A model generated the notes under the pieces. It saw only the letters and a list, made by a program, of their open reading frames with translations, was not told the DNA's origin and searched no databases. Source: Theobroma cacao (lineage: Eukaryota > Streptophyta > Magnoliopsida > Malvales > Malvaceae). From it: a stretch of 64,000 nt of DNA. A program made the position numbers and the translations under genes. This document shows, piece by piece, positions 49,436-60,291 of this stretch. Within the stretch, counting starts at the first letter, position 1; every line of letters begins with the position of its first letter. The stretch is taken from positions 32,241,719-32,305,718 of the forward strand of contig NC_030852.1 of assembly GCF_000208745.1 (NCBI RefSeq). The letters are read 5' to 3'.

Positions 49436-50878
49436 GAAGGGTTTTTTTTTTATTATTATTTATTTATTATTATTATATATATAAAATTTAAAATATATAA
49501 ATCTATAATATTATATGATTACCTTTTAATCACTTTTTATGTAAAATTTTAAATATATATATAAATATATTAATAAAATATAAAAATATTTTTTTAATAA
49601 AAAAATAATTTTAAAAAAAAAAAAAATTTAAAAAAACTTNAAAAAAAAACACGTCAGCTATTAAGAGAGTTACTTTTTTTAAAAAAATCTTCTATCAAAA
49701 AATTCTCCCTCCCTCTCTCCCTATCGATTCTCCCTCTCCCCTCTCCTTTTTTTTGCAAATCATCATTCTAGGATTTTTTCTATTCTTACAAATATTAAAA
49801 ACAAATAATATTTAAAATTCAAAACTATATTTAGATATTATTTTTTCTTTTTCTTTTTCTTTTGTTTTTCATTTTATTTTTCATCTTTTTTTTTTTCTTT
49901 GAAAACTTTCTTTATTAGTTAATATTTTTCAGTTTATTGTTTGATATGATAATTATATTATGTTTATTTTTTCTTAACTTATTTATGATGTATATAATAT
50001 TTGATGATTATGATTGAAATAATTAATCAAATAAATCAATGGTTGTTGAGATAAATTAGATGAAAATTGAAACAATATTTGTTGATTATGGCTGTTGAGA
50101 TAGTATTGTTCATGAAGGTAAACTTTATTGGTAAGGACATCAATAGCTAAATGTGATTTTCCTAAATTATTAATATTACCTTAGACTTCTCTTTTTTTTT
50201 TTTTGAGTTTTCCTCCATTATTAGGATTAAGGGTTCTAGTAGTAGACTCATTGCTTCTTTTATCTCCTTTTTTATGATTTATTATTAATTATAAATTTTA
50301 TATTATATAAAAATCTTTTTTATGTTTTCAAAATTTTATTTTAAATAGATAAAAAAATAAAGTTAATATTTTTTATTTGAACAAAAAAATTCCAGATTAA
50401 TAAAAAGTTATTTATTGAATACATTTTATGGTAATTTTAACTAAAATTATAGTTTATATGAGTTGTTTTGTCAAATAGCTTATTTATAAAAAATAGCTTA
50501 TAAAAAGTAAATTTATCAAATAATTTTAGCTTAATTTTAATAGTTATTATTTTTCATAAGAGCTTTATAATAACTTTAACTTAAAAAAAAAGTAAGACCA
50601 AACATGCTTTTAATGATAATATAATTATGGATTTTGGCTTCTTAATATAGTGTTAATTAGTTCATATTCTTTTGTTAAATTGACAATAATGTATAGAAAA
50701 TACTAAAAAACTAAATTATCATTATCTAATTAATTTCATAAGAGGAACAGTTATTGCAATAGTTATAACATCACTAATTTAAAATAAAAAATAATTTTAT
50801 AAAATATAAAACACAATCTAAAAGTAACATAGATGAGAAAGATAAAATTAAATTAACATATGCACTCAAAAATCAAAA
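49436..50878. other. Very AT-rich intergenic region; ambiguous base at 49640
   Basis: No gene seen. The single N at 49640 sits in a poly-A tract and probably marks an assembly or base-calling ambiguity, so the length of this tract is uncertain. From about 50680 on, the sequence is homologous to the 3' flank of the F-box gene at 60292 (ATTGACAATAATGTATAGAA). Confidence 0.6.
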
Positions 50879-52045
50879 CTACCGTAATCTAAATTCAACT
50901 GGTGGTTGAATCCAAATAAAAGGAGGTAGATATTTGTGCCAAGGTCTGAATCGATAATGTTTCCCTACTTTTCCATCTTTCATGTTAAAAAAACCATTAT
51001 CTCGAGGGCCAAATGGCTTATAAGTAGTATAAATGAAATAATCATCTGTAAAATATATAGAATTAGGTTGAGCTTCAGGAAAATCCAAAGCTGAAACTGC
51101 CAAAGTCTGATTATCACCCACAAACACTACATCTCCATCTATATTCTTTACTTCTTTTTCCTCTAACAATTCACCACTTTGATCATCCAAAATCAACTTG
51201 AAAACTTTGAAACTTTTCGTAAAATGAGCACAACAATGATACTCTTCAACATCAATTTCCTTTTTAATAGAGAATAGATTTCCCTGAGATAATTCAACAA
51301 GATACGCGTGATCAACATAATCTTCTAACCCTTGACGCATCGACATGAGTATCTTCACCTTTGGTTTCAAATTATTGTCGAGACTATGATTAACATCAAA
51401 AGAGATTATCAAGCTCCGAGTTCCGATAGCATAAACCAAATTTTTATAAAAAATAACATCAGTGAAAGCCTCTAGATCCTTATCTAGATATATCCAACTT
51501 TTCTCTTCGGATTTGTAGAAGGCCAATCTGGATCTCATGCTATATATAACCACAACCACATAACTATCCGGATATGATAAAGGATCTGCTGACAAGATAA
51601 CCTTATGAACATCATATTCATTATATTCATATGGGTATCCTGGATTAGGAACTTCAATCTCAGGTAAATCAATTGTGACCCCATCTTTAAAAGGATTTAA
51701 GAGGGTTATGGCCATGTTCTTGTCTACAGCAGCTAACCAACCATAAGTAGACCCACAAGATCTCTTGATATGAGACTTTGGTAACTCAATGTTGTAGATT
51801 TTTGTTTTGGCTTGCAAGCTACATAATTGTCTAACTCTGTTGCTCATTCTTGTTGGAATCAATAGCATGGGAACTAGATTCGGTGATGATCGCCTTTTTG
51901 AGTTAAGAAAATTGTTGAAAACGGAATACCAATACTTACAGACTACACCAAATCGAACCAAATTGCTAGGAACACCTAATTTGTCAAGAACCAAAAAGAG
52001 ACAAAGTGTTGGAAGCTTTTCCCAATCCACTTCAGCATTCTCCAT
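50879..52045 (-). CDS. F-box protein with DUF295 (KIB1-4 type) domain, intact
   Basis: Single coding exon, 388 residues, ATG to stop without lesions. The N-terminal F-box lies at about 8-48 (WEKLPTLCLFLVLDKLGVPS, NLVRFGVVCKYWYSVFNNF). The rest is the DUF295/KIB-type beta-propeller-like region (CGSTYGWLAAVDKNMAITLL NPF, WIYLDKDLEAFTDVIFYKN, VFVGDNQTLAVSALDFPE, NSIYFTDDYF, PRDNGFFNMKDGKV). Family role: substrate receptor of an SCF ubiquitin ligase through SKP1 binding; the substrate is unknown. A 5'-UTR intron of about 110 bases (GTAATT to GATTTAG, about 52168-52053) and a TATA-like CTATATATTTAAATA (minus strand, about 52225-52240) suggest that it is expressed. It is one of two intact members of a six-copy local family. 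Confidence 0.9.
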   Translation of the reverse strand: MENAEVDWEKLPTLCLFLVLDKLGVPSNLVRFGVVCKYWYSVFNNFLNSKRRSSPNLVPMLLIPTRMSNRVRQLCSLQAKTKIYNIELPKSHIKRSCGSTYGWLAAVDKNMAITLLNPFKDGVTIDLPEIEVPNPGYPYEYNEYDVHKVILSADPLSYPDSYVVVVIYSMRSRLAFYKSEEKSWIYLDKDLEAFTDVIFYKNLVYAIGTRSLIISFDVNHSLDNNLKPKVKILMSMRQGLEDYVDHAYLVELSQGNLFSIKKEIDVEEYHCCAHFTKSFKVFKLILDDQSGELLEEKEVKNIDGDVVFVGDNQTLAVSALDFPEAQPNSIYFTDDYFIYTTYKPFGPRDNGFFNMKDGKVGKHYRFRPWHKYLPPFIWIQPPVEFRLR

Positions 52046-52671
52046 GCTTTTCTAAATCAACAATAAAAAAATAAAAAATTCTTTTGTTAATGAAACAATT
52101 TAAAAAGGTAAGAACTTATGATAAAAGACCGCTTAAATTGAAGAAAAGAAATAGTAAAGAGAATTACCTTGTTTTGTATTTGATATAGTTTGATTCTTTT
52201 TGAGTTGCACAGTTCAAGTAATGATATTTAAATATATAGAAACTAGGCTTTTACGATTTAAATTAGGAATTGATTTCAACTGTCCTAATACAACTGAAAA
52301 ATAAACAGAATAGAATTCAAATTAATAATACACGTCGACTGTTATAATATAATTAGAAAATAAACAAACTTTAACTTATAGTTGAATTACTATTAAAATA
52401 AAACTCTAAAGTTTTGTGACCATTGAAAATTTGATTTGAAACAAGATCTTGCTTTCCCCATCTCTTCTGCTCAACTGATGTGGTCTAGAGACGGAAGGAT
52501 TGGGACGACCAATTTTTCTTTCTTTTCCTTTCCTTTTTGTGCCTTGAGCTACCAGAAGCAGGAGAAAGGTTTTCATTCCTGCTAATTTGCTTCTTCGAAA
52601 TTACATATAGTCACATCTTGAAAAGACATCCCAATTAGTTCAAATTTCAATTCTTGATCTATGCTTTGTAT

Positions 52672-53200
52672 TATGTTATATTAATTCAAGTCCTTTTCAC
52701 ATACATCATACTTATAATTTTCTTGTTTAATTATCGAATTCTACTTTAATTTATAATTATTAACATTTTGAAGACGTACTACGTATTTACTTTTTACCCA
52801 CAATTTGGATTTTTATGAGCATGGGAAAGCTTGGTGTGCATATTCTAAGCTTGACGTAAATATTGCATATCTTTGTATTAACTTTTAGGAGGAAAAGTCT
52901 CATGCACTGATAGAAACAATGCCTTGAGAGCGGCATAAAACTGTTTTCGAAAAGCATTTTTTTTTTATTTTGGTATTTGCCGATCTTTGTAAATCTTATT
53001 TGCAAACTAATCATTATAGAATTGCTATTTTTTTTCTTAATCATTGTAACATGTGGATTATCAAAAACCATATAAAATATGATTTACATGTACATAAATA
53101 AATGTCGCTATTGATTAATTTGTAATACAAAATAAATGAAGATTGAGATCCAACTTGTCGGAAGTTTTAAATTATAGAGTTATCAAGTATTAATTTTTTT
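52672..53200 (+). repeat. Duplicated upstream flank of the F-box unit
   Basis: The left part (52672-52830) equals 45560-45715. The right part (about 52790-53200: AAGCTTGGTGTGCATATTCT, AGTCTCATGCACTGATAGAA, AAATATGATTTACATG) is homologous to 63220-63620 in the same orientation, upstream of the other intact F-box gene. The minus-strand frame 52787-53071 is not supported by the other copies. Confidence 0.8.
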
Positions 53201-53399
53201 TTTGAAAAGTAGGTTCTTTTATTGATCACTTGAGTATATACAGAGTACAAAAAAAGAGATTAGTCAAGATGGCTTTCTCTTCATATGCTGCTTGAGCTTA
53301 TATTCTGAATTTTTCCATCCAAAATTTCAAATATAGATGATATCAATTGATGTTTTGGGATAAGCGCCTAAGTTGACTTATAATCATTTAACGATAATT

Positions 53400-53855
53400 C
53401 AACATTTAACAGAGGATGTCTGTTTGGAGATGCTGAGTGCCGGATCATCCTGAGTTTTAATTCCCTTGCTGTCTTGGTGTGAGTCTTGTTGTGTATGTCT
53501 TGCTTTTGTTGCAAGATGATTGTCTTAGCAAGCTAACTGATCATGCAAGGCAGAGATCAGTTTTTTTCTGTTTATAACTCTTACATGCTTTCTTGCGGCT
53601 GACTTGTTGTGCATTAATGTGGCTGTTTTTGTATGTCATACTTTGCCTTCTTTTGTAACTATTTTGAGCTGTTTGTCCTTGTACGAACATGTTTTTGTAT
53701 AGTCTTCCAATGGTTTTTTCACAGGAAGTAGCATGTGCAATGGTGATCTATATGTTCAGCGGGGATTGCATTCCGGTTGATTTCTTTCTTAGCCAGGGTA
53801 CTTGACCTTCTCAAGCAATGCAATAAAATTCTTAATTTTCAAAAAAAAAAAAAAC
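53400..53855 (+). mobile_element. LINE 3' end with poly-A, plus orientation
   Basis: T/G-rich 3'-UTR-like sequence (TTGTTGTGTATGTCTTGC, AGCCAGGGTACTTGACCTTC) ends AATGCAATAAAATTCTTAAT TTTC and a run of 14 A at about 53841. Same family as 43150-43450. No reverse-transcriptase reading frame remains, so it is 5'-truncated. The TSD could not be fixed. Confidence 0.7.
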
Positions 53856-54385
53856 ATTATTGCAGTTTGATTATCAACAAACAAGGTTAAGAGGTAATAT
53901 ATGAACTATGCCACATATATGAAAAAGAAAAAAATGCTTGATAGTCTGAATGTTAAAAGCTTTGGTCCAAGAAAAATTTTGATAAAAAATTGTTAGTATT
54001 ATTATGAATCAATTACATTTTTAATATCATATTAAGTATAATATAGATTTTCGTGCAGTCTATTAAAATTTGTCATATTAGTGGTCAATCATCAAAATCT
54101 CTAGAAGAAATGAAAAAGTCACAAAAGTTACATGATTTTCATAAAAATTATAATAAAAAAATGAACATAATAAAATTTACATAACTTTTTTAACTTTTTA
54201 ACCGACTAGACAGCTCAGTTTCTTTTCCTACTCATTCAAGTAACACTTGTTCATTTTATAAGAAGCAACTCCCCTTCATGCAGACAGTATTTATTTGGAC
54301 TATATAATCATTGTGCCATCTATTAATTTGACAGTAACTAATTGGAGATACTTCATTCATCTATCTAATTTATATTTTTCTCAAA

Positions 54386-54631
54386 ATGGTTTCCAACGCT
54401 ACTGAGAATGTTAGTCGTAGAGATTATGATTCTTTTTGTCACCTTTGCTCATATGAAGGTAAAACCTTGAAGCAATTTTTGAGTCACCAGGCACAACACA
54501 TGCCAGCACTAATCAAATACAAATGTGATATTTGTGAACGTCGTTTCCCAACCAAGGAAGCAAGAAAGAGCATCGTGATAATGGTCACTGAAGGATATTT
54601 AAACTTGCCTGCCAATAAACTATCTCTATAG
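54386..54631 (+). pseudogene. Two-finger C2H2 zinc-finger gene, copy 2, frameshifted
   Basis: MVSNATENVSRRDYDSFCHL starts from a normal ATG. The first finger (CHLCSYEGKTLKQFLSHQ..H) is complete, but in the second (CDICERRFPTKEARK) one A is missing at about 54568 relative to copy 1. The zinc-binding histidines are then lost and 20 or so unrelated residues are added up to a stop at 54629. The ancestral stop is still readable at 54591-54593 in the shifted frame. It may give a one-finger protein, but is best treated as a damaged copy. Confidence 0.8.
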
Positions 54632-55764
54632 GATATTATATTATTACTTATAGTTGTTACTGTTATCTAGTTTTTTTATTCTGAAGTTTAATTACTATTA
54701 TCTAGTTACTTTAAAGATTTGAAATATTAATTTAGGTTCTTATATTTACCTACTTAATTCATGTATCAAATTATTGATGGGCATTAATGATTTATATATA
54801 TATATATTGTGTTATTTGTTATGTTTACTTTTATGGTTTGTTATTTTAGTTATATTCAACTTTTCCTTTTCTAATTCCAGTAACTAAAATAATTTATTAA
54901 AAAATTATTGATAAGAAAAACCAGAAACAGAAAAAAAAATCTCTGTAGATACCAATAAAGAAAAAAAAAACAAGAGATGGTGAGTAAAACAGAAGAAACC
55001 CATTTCAACTGAGAACCAGGTTGACAATGGAGGAGAATGTGCTTCGGAGTATCTTTGCCAATCAGGGCGTTTAGGGAAAGTCTTGAAGCATGCTTGTCGA
55101 TCTTGACTGATCTAGAAAATCTGCTCTTGACTCTGAAGAATGGAGCAAGTAGGCAGTAGCAATTGCTGCTATATATTGTCAATGTCTTGGTGTTGCAAAA
55201 GATTGCATAAAGGCTTTACAGAGAAATTTTTGGAGAGCAAAAGTGTTGTCAGGCCGGAGGGCATGTTGCTTGAAGCAAAGGGATTCTGGACTGAGACAGC
55301 AAAGCTTACTAAAGCTTTTTTAGGGAATAATCCGCTTTATCAAGTGAAGCCCAAGGAAATATTTCAGGGTCATTGAATAGATTAATAAATATCTTGAAAT
55401 ATTTATGGCTGATCATAATGCTTGGAGATAATTATAGAGATATTCACTCTATAAATGTACAAGCAAGCAGCATTAATTCTGCTATAAACAGTTTATTTTA
55501 TCTCAAGCTATAAATTTGACTGGGATAAAAATAGCAGAGCATTTATTGGAATTTTCTTTTGCACCTCTATAATAGCACAGCTCTCAAAAAAAAGAACAAG
55601 ATAAGGAGAGCCCCAGAGCTCTAATCTTTGGATGCAACAGTCTTGGAATACTACTTTTTCCATTCTAGTCCTCTATTTGGGTTTTTGAAAATCACCACGT
55701 AACAAACTAGAAATGTTACGAGAAATTAAAAAAAAAATTATTAGAGTGTTCACATGCAAATAGA
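54632..55764. other. Intergenic; possible coding relic around 55140-55376
   Basis: A less AT-rich patch (54980-55380) carries the plus frame LLEAKGFWTETAKLTKAFLG, NPLYQVKPKEIFQGH. I do not recognise a family, and the frame lacks a convincing start context. A piece of a dead gene or transposon is likely. The rest is AT-rich with nothing seen. Confidence 0.35.
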
Positions 55765-56410
55765 TTATGTTAATAACGATTATATATTTATAAACTATTA
55801 TTTACAAATTATCATCTTCTTTATCATCACTTATCAGCAGCAAAACTGTAATAACGATTATATATTTATAAATTATTATCTTCTTTATCATCACTTGTCA
55901 ACAATAAAACTTTAAGAAATTAAGAACACAGATTCCCTATAGATGTTTTAAGTCACGATTATTGAAGTCTGCTGTGCCTCCAAAAACACATGGTTTGAAT
56001 TCAATTTTTTTTAAAAAAATAATACTAAAATTGTAATCAATCCTTTAAAGATGGTCAATTCCCAAATTTGATCGTCTGTTTCAACACCAAAGGCTTTGCT
56101 CTAACTTGCAATAATATATCTACTGATTAATTCAAGAAAGAGTTCAAGACGCACTTGAGGGCTGCCAAGGAAAGGAAGGTTTTCTTCTTTTTCCTTTTCA
56201 ATTAAGCAGTACATAGCAACATTTAATTGAAGCCAAATCTCATCTTCCAACCTCTTAATCCTAATCATTAATTAATTAAATAGGATGATGGATTATGCCA
56301 TCAACATCCGCTTGAAAGCCTTTAGATTTTACATTCTACTCATTCACCATAACAAGTTCAGTTTTTAACATTAAAAAAATTATTTGTGCCTTACATTCAA
56401 ACTTTAGTTA
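55765..56410 (-). repeat. F-box 3'-flank repeat, copy 3 (inverted)
   Basis: Reverse complement of the segment at 41190-41720 and 44890-45440, including the duplicated AATAACGATTATATATTTAT at its left end. It lies directly 3' of the F-box pseudogene copy 3, in the same relation as in the other units. Confidence 0.8.
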
Positions 56411-56578
56411 AAATAAGATTGTCATCATCTAAATAATTTCATAAGAAAAAAAAAGTTACAGCAAAAGCTATAACATCGCTAATTAAAAATAAAATAATTT
56501 TTAAAAAACAATCTAAAGACTACATAAACAAAAATATAAAATATAAAATATTATGCAAAAACCAAAGCTATAACATAA

Positions 56579-57705
56579 TTAACATAATTTAAATTCAACT
56601 AGTGGTTGGATCTAAATGTAAAGAGACAAATACTTGTACCAAGTTTTAAATCGTTAATATGTTCCTATCTTTCCAGCTTTCATATTGAAAAAAATTAATA
56701 TCTCGAGGACCAAGTGGCCTATAAGCAGTAGCAATAAAATAATTATCTATGAAATATATAAAATTAGGTTGACCTTCAAAAAGATCTAAATTTGAAATAG
56801 TTAAGGTCTGATTATCACCTATAAACACTGTATTTCCATCTATATTATTTACCTTTTTTTTTTTTAACAATTCACCATTTTGATCATCCAATGCCAGTTT
56901 CCATTTTAATTGAAAATAGATCTCTCTTTGATGATTTAAAAAGATATGCTCGATCAACATAATCCCCTAACGTTCGACGTGTCGGCATGATTATCGTCAC
57001 CTTTGGTGATTTCAAACTGTCATTGAGACTATCTTAACATCAACAGATATTGTTAAGCCTCAAATTCCAATAGCATAAATCAAATTTTTATAAAAATAAT
57101 ATCAGTGAAATTTGTCAACCTCTTATCTATGTATATCAATTTCTCTCTCTAGGTTGGTAGAAAGCTAATCTGTGTCTAAGGCTCTATATAACCACAATCA
57201 CATAATTATCTGGATGCATTAGAAGATTTGTTGACAAGATAATTTTATGAACGTTATATTCATCTTCGGAAGATTAATTGCGAATATTTGTGTCTTGTCA
57301 TTATATTAGGATATTCAATATTAGAAAGATTAATTGTGATCCCATCCTTAAAAAGGATTTAACAAGGTCATGACCATGTTCTTATCCACAATGGCTAACC
57401 AATCGTAAGAACTATAAAATCTCTTAATATGAGACTCTAGTAACTCAATGTTGTAAAATTTTGCTTTTATGACTTGTAGGTTGCATAATTATTGAATTTT
57501 GTTACTCATTCTCATTGGAATCAACAACATGAGAACTTGATTAAGTGATGATCATCTTTTAGAGTCAAGAAAATTATTGAAGATAGAATACCAATACTTA
57601 CGGACTACATCAAATAGAATTAGATTGCTTAGGACATCTAATTTGTCAAGAACCAATTAAGAGAGGGTGTTGGGAGATTTTCCAATCTGCTTCAACATTT
57701 TCCAT
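56579..57705 (-). pseudogene. F-box/DUF295 pseudogene, copy 3
   Basis: The complete gene length can be followed on the minus strand from a start at 57705 to a stop at 56579, but with many small insertions, deletions and stops; only the last third keeps a long frame (56960-56646: LALDDQNGELLKKKKVNNID, VFIGDNQTLTISNLD). A short extra piece near 57260-57300 interrupts the region before the IDLPEIEV-equivalent. More decayed than copy 1. Confidence 0.9.
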
Positions 57706-58069
57706 GTTTTTTTACATAAACAATCAAAAAATAAGGAATTTTTTATTAATAAAACAATTTTTAAAAAATAAGTAATGGAATTCAAATATACAGAAACTAA
57801 GCTTTTATATTCTGGACATGGTAAGTACAAATCAAATTAGGAATTGACTTCAAGCGTAATAATAGAACCAAAAAATAAATAGAATCCATTTCAAATTAAT
57901 AATATAAGTGAAGCTTTACAATATAATTGAAAAACAAAGAAATTTTAACTTATAATTGAATTCCTATTAAAATAAAGCTCTAAAGTTTTGTGTCCATTGA
58001 AAACTTTGAAACCCGTGCATATTTTTATCACAATTTGATGCTTTTTTAATTTATTTATTTTTCTACGGA

Positions 58070-58366
58070 AATGCTGATGGTGAAGGAGAGAGGAAAGAGA
58101 AAAAGAGAAACACAATTTCTAGCCGAACAAGAGAAACAAGGTTCTTGCAAAACTTTTATAATGAGAAAAATTAGAAGTCAAATTGACAGTTTATATACAG
58201 CATAAAAGATACAGTACAAGATATTGCATAAACCTCTTCTTTTGTTTTACACTTCAAGTACGTTTGGCCTGAAAAAGTATACATTCGAAAGAGGATTTTA
58301 GACCTAAGAAATCTAGTTTAAGATGTTGGCAAATAAATGTCAAAACATACTTTTCAAAAAAAAAAA
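58070..58366 (+). mobile_element. Poly-A-ended insertion truncating F-box copy 4
   Basis: At 58354-58366 a TTTTC followed by 11 A abuts F-box sequence (TGATAAAAGGATCTGCC). The 250-300 bases to the left are unrelated to the F-box family and purine-rich at about 58070-58120. The F-box gene, read from the right, stops exactly here. A retroelement 3' end is likely; the left end and TSD could not be located. Confidence 0.5.
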
Positions 58367-58369
58367 TGA

Positions 58370-58863
58370 TAAAAGGATCTGCCAATAAAATAACTTTATG
58401 AATATCGTATTGATCATATTCATATGGGTATCCTGACATTGGATTAGAAACTTCAATCTCAAAGAGATCAATTGTGATCCATCTTTAAAAATATTTAAGA
58501 GGGTTTTTTTTTTTTTTAAAAGTGGATTTAAAAGAGTTATAACCATGTTTTTATCTACAGCAGCTAATCAACCATAAGATCTCTTGATACGAGACTTTGT
58601 TGATTCAATGTTGTAGATTTTTGTTTTGGCTTACAAGCTACATAATTATCTAACTCTGTTGCTCATTTTTGTTGGAATCAATAGCATAGGAACTAGATTA
58701 GGTGATGATTGTCTTTTTGAGTTAAGAAAATTATTGAAGGTGGAATACCAATACTTACGGGCTACACCAGATCGAACAAATTGCTAGGGGCACCTAATTT
58801 GTCAAGAACCAAAAAGAGACAAAGTGTTGGGAGCTTTTCTCAACCCGCTTCAACATTCTTCAT
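58370..58863 (-). pseudogene. F-box/DUF295 pseudogene, copy 4, truncated
   Basis: From the start at 58863 the minus strand reads MKNVEAG and then TGA at codon 8, where the intact copies have TGG (Trp of DWEKL). A one-base deletion follows near codon 31, and homology ends after about 170 codons (DIHKVILLADP) at the poly-A junction. A T-rich insertion near 58507-58519 also disrupts the KDG region. Confidence 0.88.
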
Positions 58864-58869
58864 GCTTTT

Positions 58870-59859
58870 CTAAATCAAAACTAAAAAAAAAAAAAATCTT
58901 TTGTTAATGAAACAATGTGAAAAGGTAAAAAATTATGATAAAAGACCACTGAAATTGAAAAAAAGAAATAGTAAAAAGAATTACCTAATTTTGTTTTTGA
59001 TATATTTTGATTCTTTCTGAGTTGCACAGTTCAAGTAATGTTATTTTAGTATATAGAAACGAGGCTTTTACTATTCAAATCAGGAATTGATTTCGAGTGT
59101 CCTAATACAACTGAAAAATAAACAGAATAGAATTCAAATTAATAATACACTTCAACTATAGTTGAATTACTATTAACATAAAACACTAAAGTTTTGTGGC
59201 CATTAAAAATTTTGAAACGTGCATATTTTTATGATCTTAGTAAACCCTTTAACCTCTTTTCCTTTGGACGCAATAATATCTACACAATTAGATTTTGAAA
59301 AGAAAAAAAAAATCCAAAATGCTTCTATCTGAGCAAAGAAATTAGTAACTTAATAATAAAATCTAATAAACAACAAACTAGAATAGAATATCAGAAGCCA
59401 TAGATTTAGTAATCCCAATTCAGAATGATTTTTAAAATTATTAGCTTTCGGAATAGGATCCAAATCAAAATGAACAAATAAGAACTATCAAAAAGACCTA
59501 ATAATTTCAGATATAATTAAGCCCATTTCTAAAGAAACATAAAATTATTAAAATAATTTAATTATAACGATTAAAGACACAGTACAACAAAACGGACAAG
59601 AGAAGAAATATTCTTCAACTATTCAACCACAAAAGCATGCTACAACTGTCTTCTTTTTCTGCAATGCATCAAGCAAAAATTAACTACTGCTCACTCGGTT
59701 CAAGAACAAAGGTTTCTATTCAGAATAATTATCAGCTGTGTTGATGAATTCAAATTGTCTGACAAACAACCAGAAGAATTCTATGACTGTCACATTTGAA
59801 TGTCTCAACCCAAGGAATATTTTTGTCTGTATCAAGCTCTATTTATATATCACATTTGA
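58870..59859. other. Intergenic, no gene seen
   Basis: Contains the 5' flank of F-box copy 4 (homologous to 52046-52420, including the intron-like ATTACCT and TTGCACAGTTCAAGTAATG) and AT-rich sequence. Confidence 0.5.
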
Positions 59860-59962
59860 ATTCAGAGCTCTGCAAGTTGCAGCTCAACAGATAAAGCTAG
59901 AGAACGAGCTGATGTTTACAGCGAATGCCCTCCTTTATCAATGGGTTTACGATAATGTATAG
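59860..59962 (+). pseudogene. Unidentified C-terminal exon, copy 3
   Basis: After an acceptor-like TTTGAATTCAG the frame reads RALQVAAQQIKLENELMFTA, NALLYQWVYDNV, stop. Same exon as at 45745-45840 and 49240-49383. The upstream part of the open frame (59738-59860) has no counterpart in copy 2, consistent with this being an exon preceded by an intron. Confidence 0.5.
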
Positions 59963-60291
59963 AAATTATTCAAATTTTACAAGTTTTTCTTTCTTTTGTT
60001 GTTTATTTTTACCCGCCCTTGATTCTATAAGGAGTGCTTTAATGATTATATATAATCATGGGTTATATATGGCTTATTAATATATATGGTTAATTAGTTC
60101 GTATTCTTTTCTTGAATTGACAATAGTGCATAGAAAATGCTAGAAAAATAAGATTGTCATTATATTTCATAAAAACAAGAAAAATAAATACAACAGTCAC
60201 TTATTAAAAATAAAAAAAATAATTAAATAAAATTTAAAAGACAATATCTATACTAAAAAATAAAATTAACATTTATCCTCAAAAATCAAGG

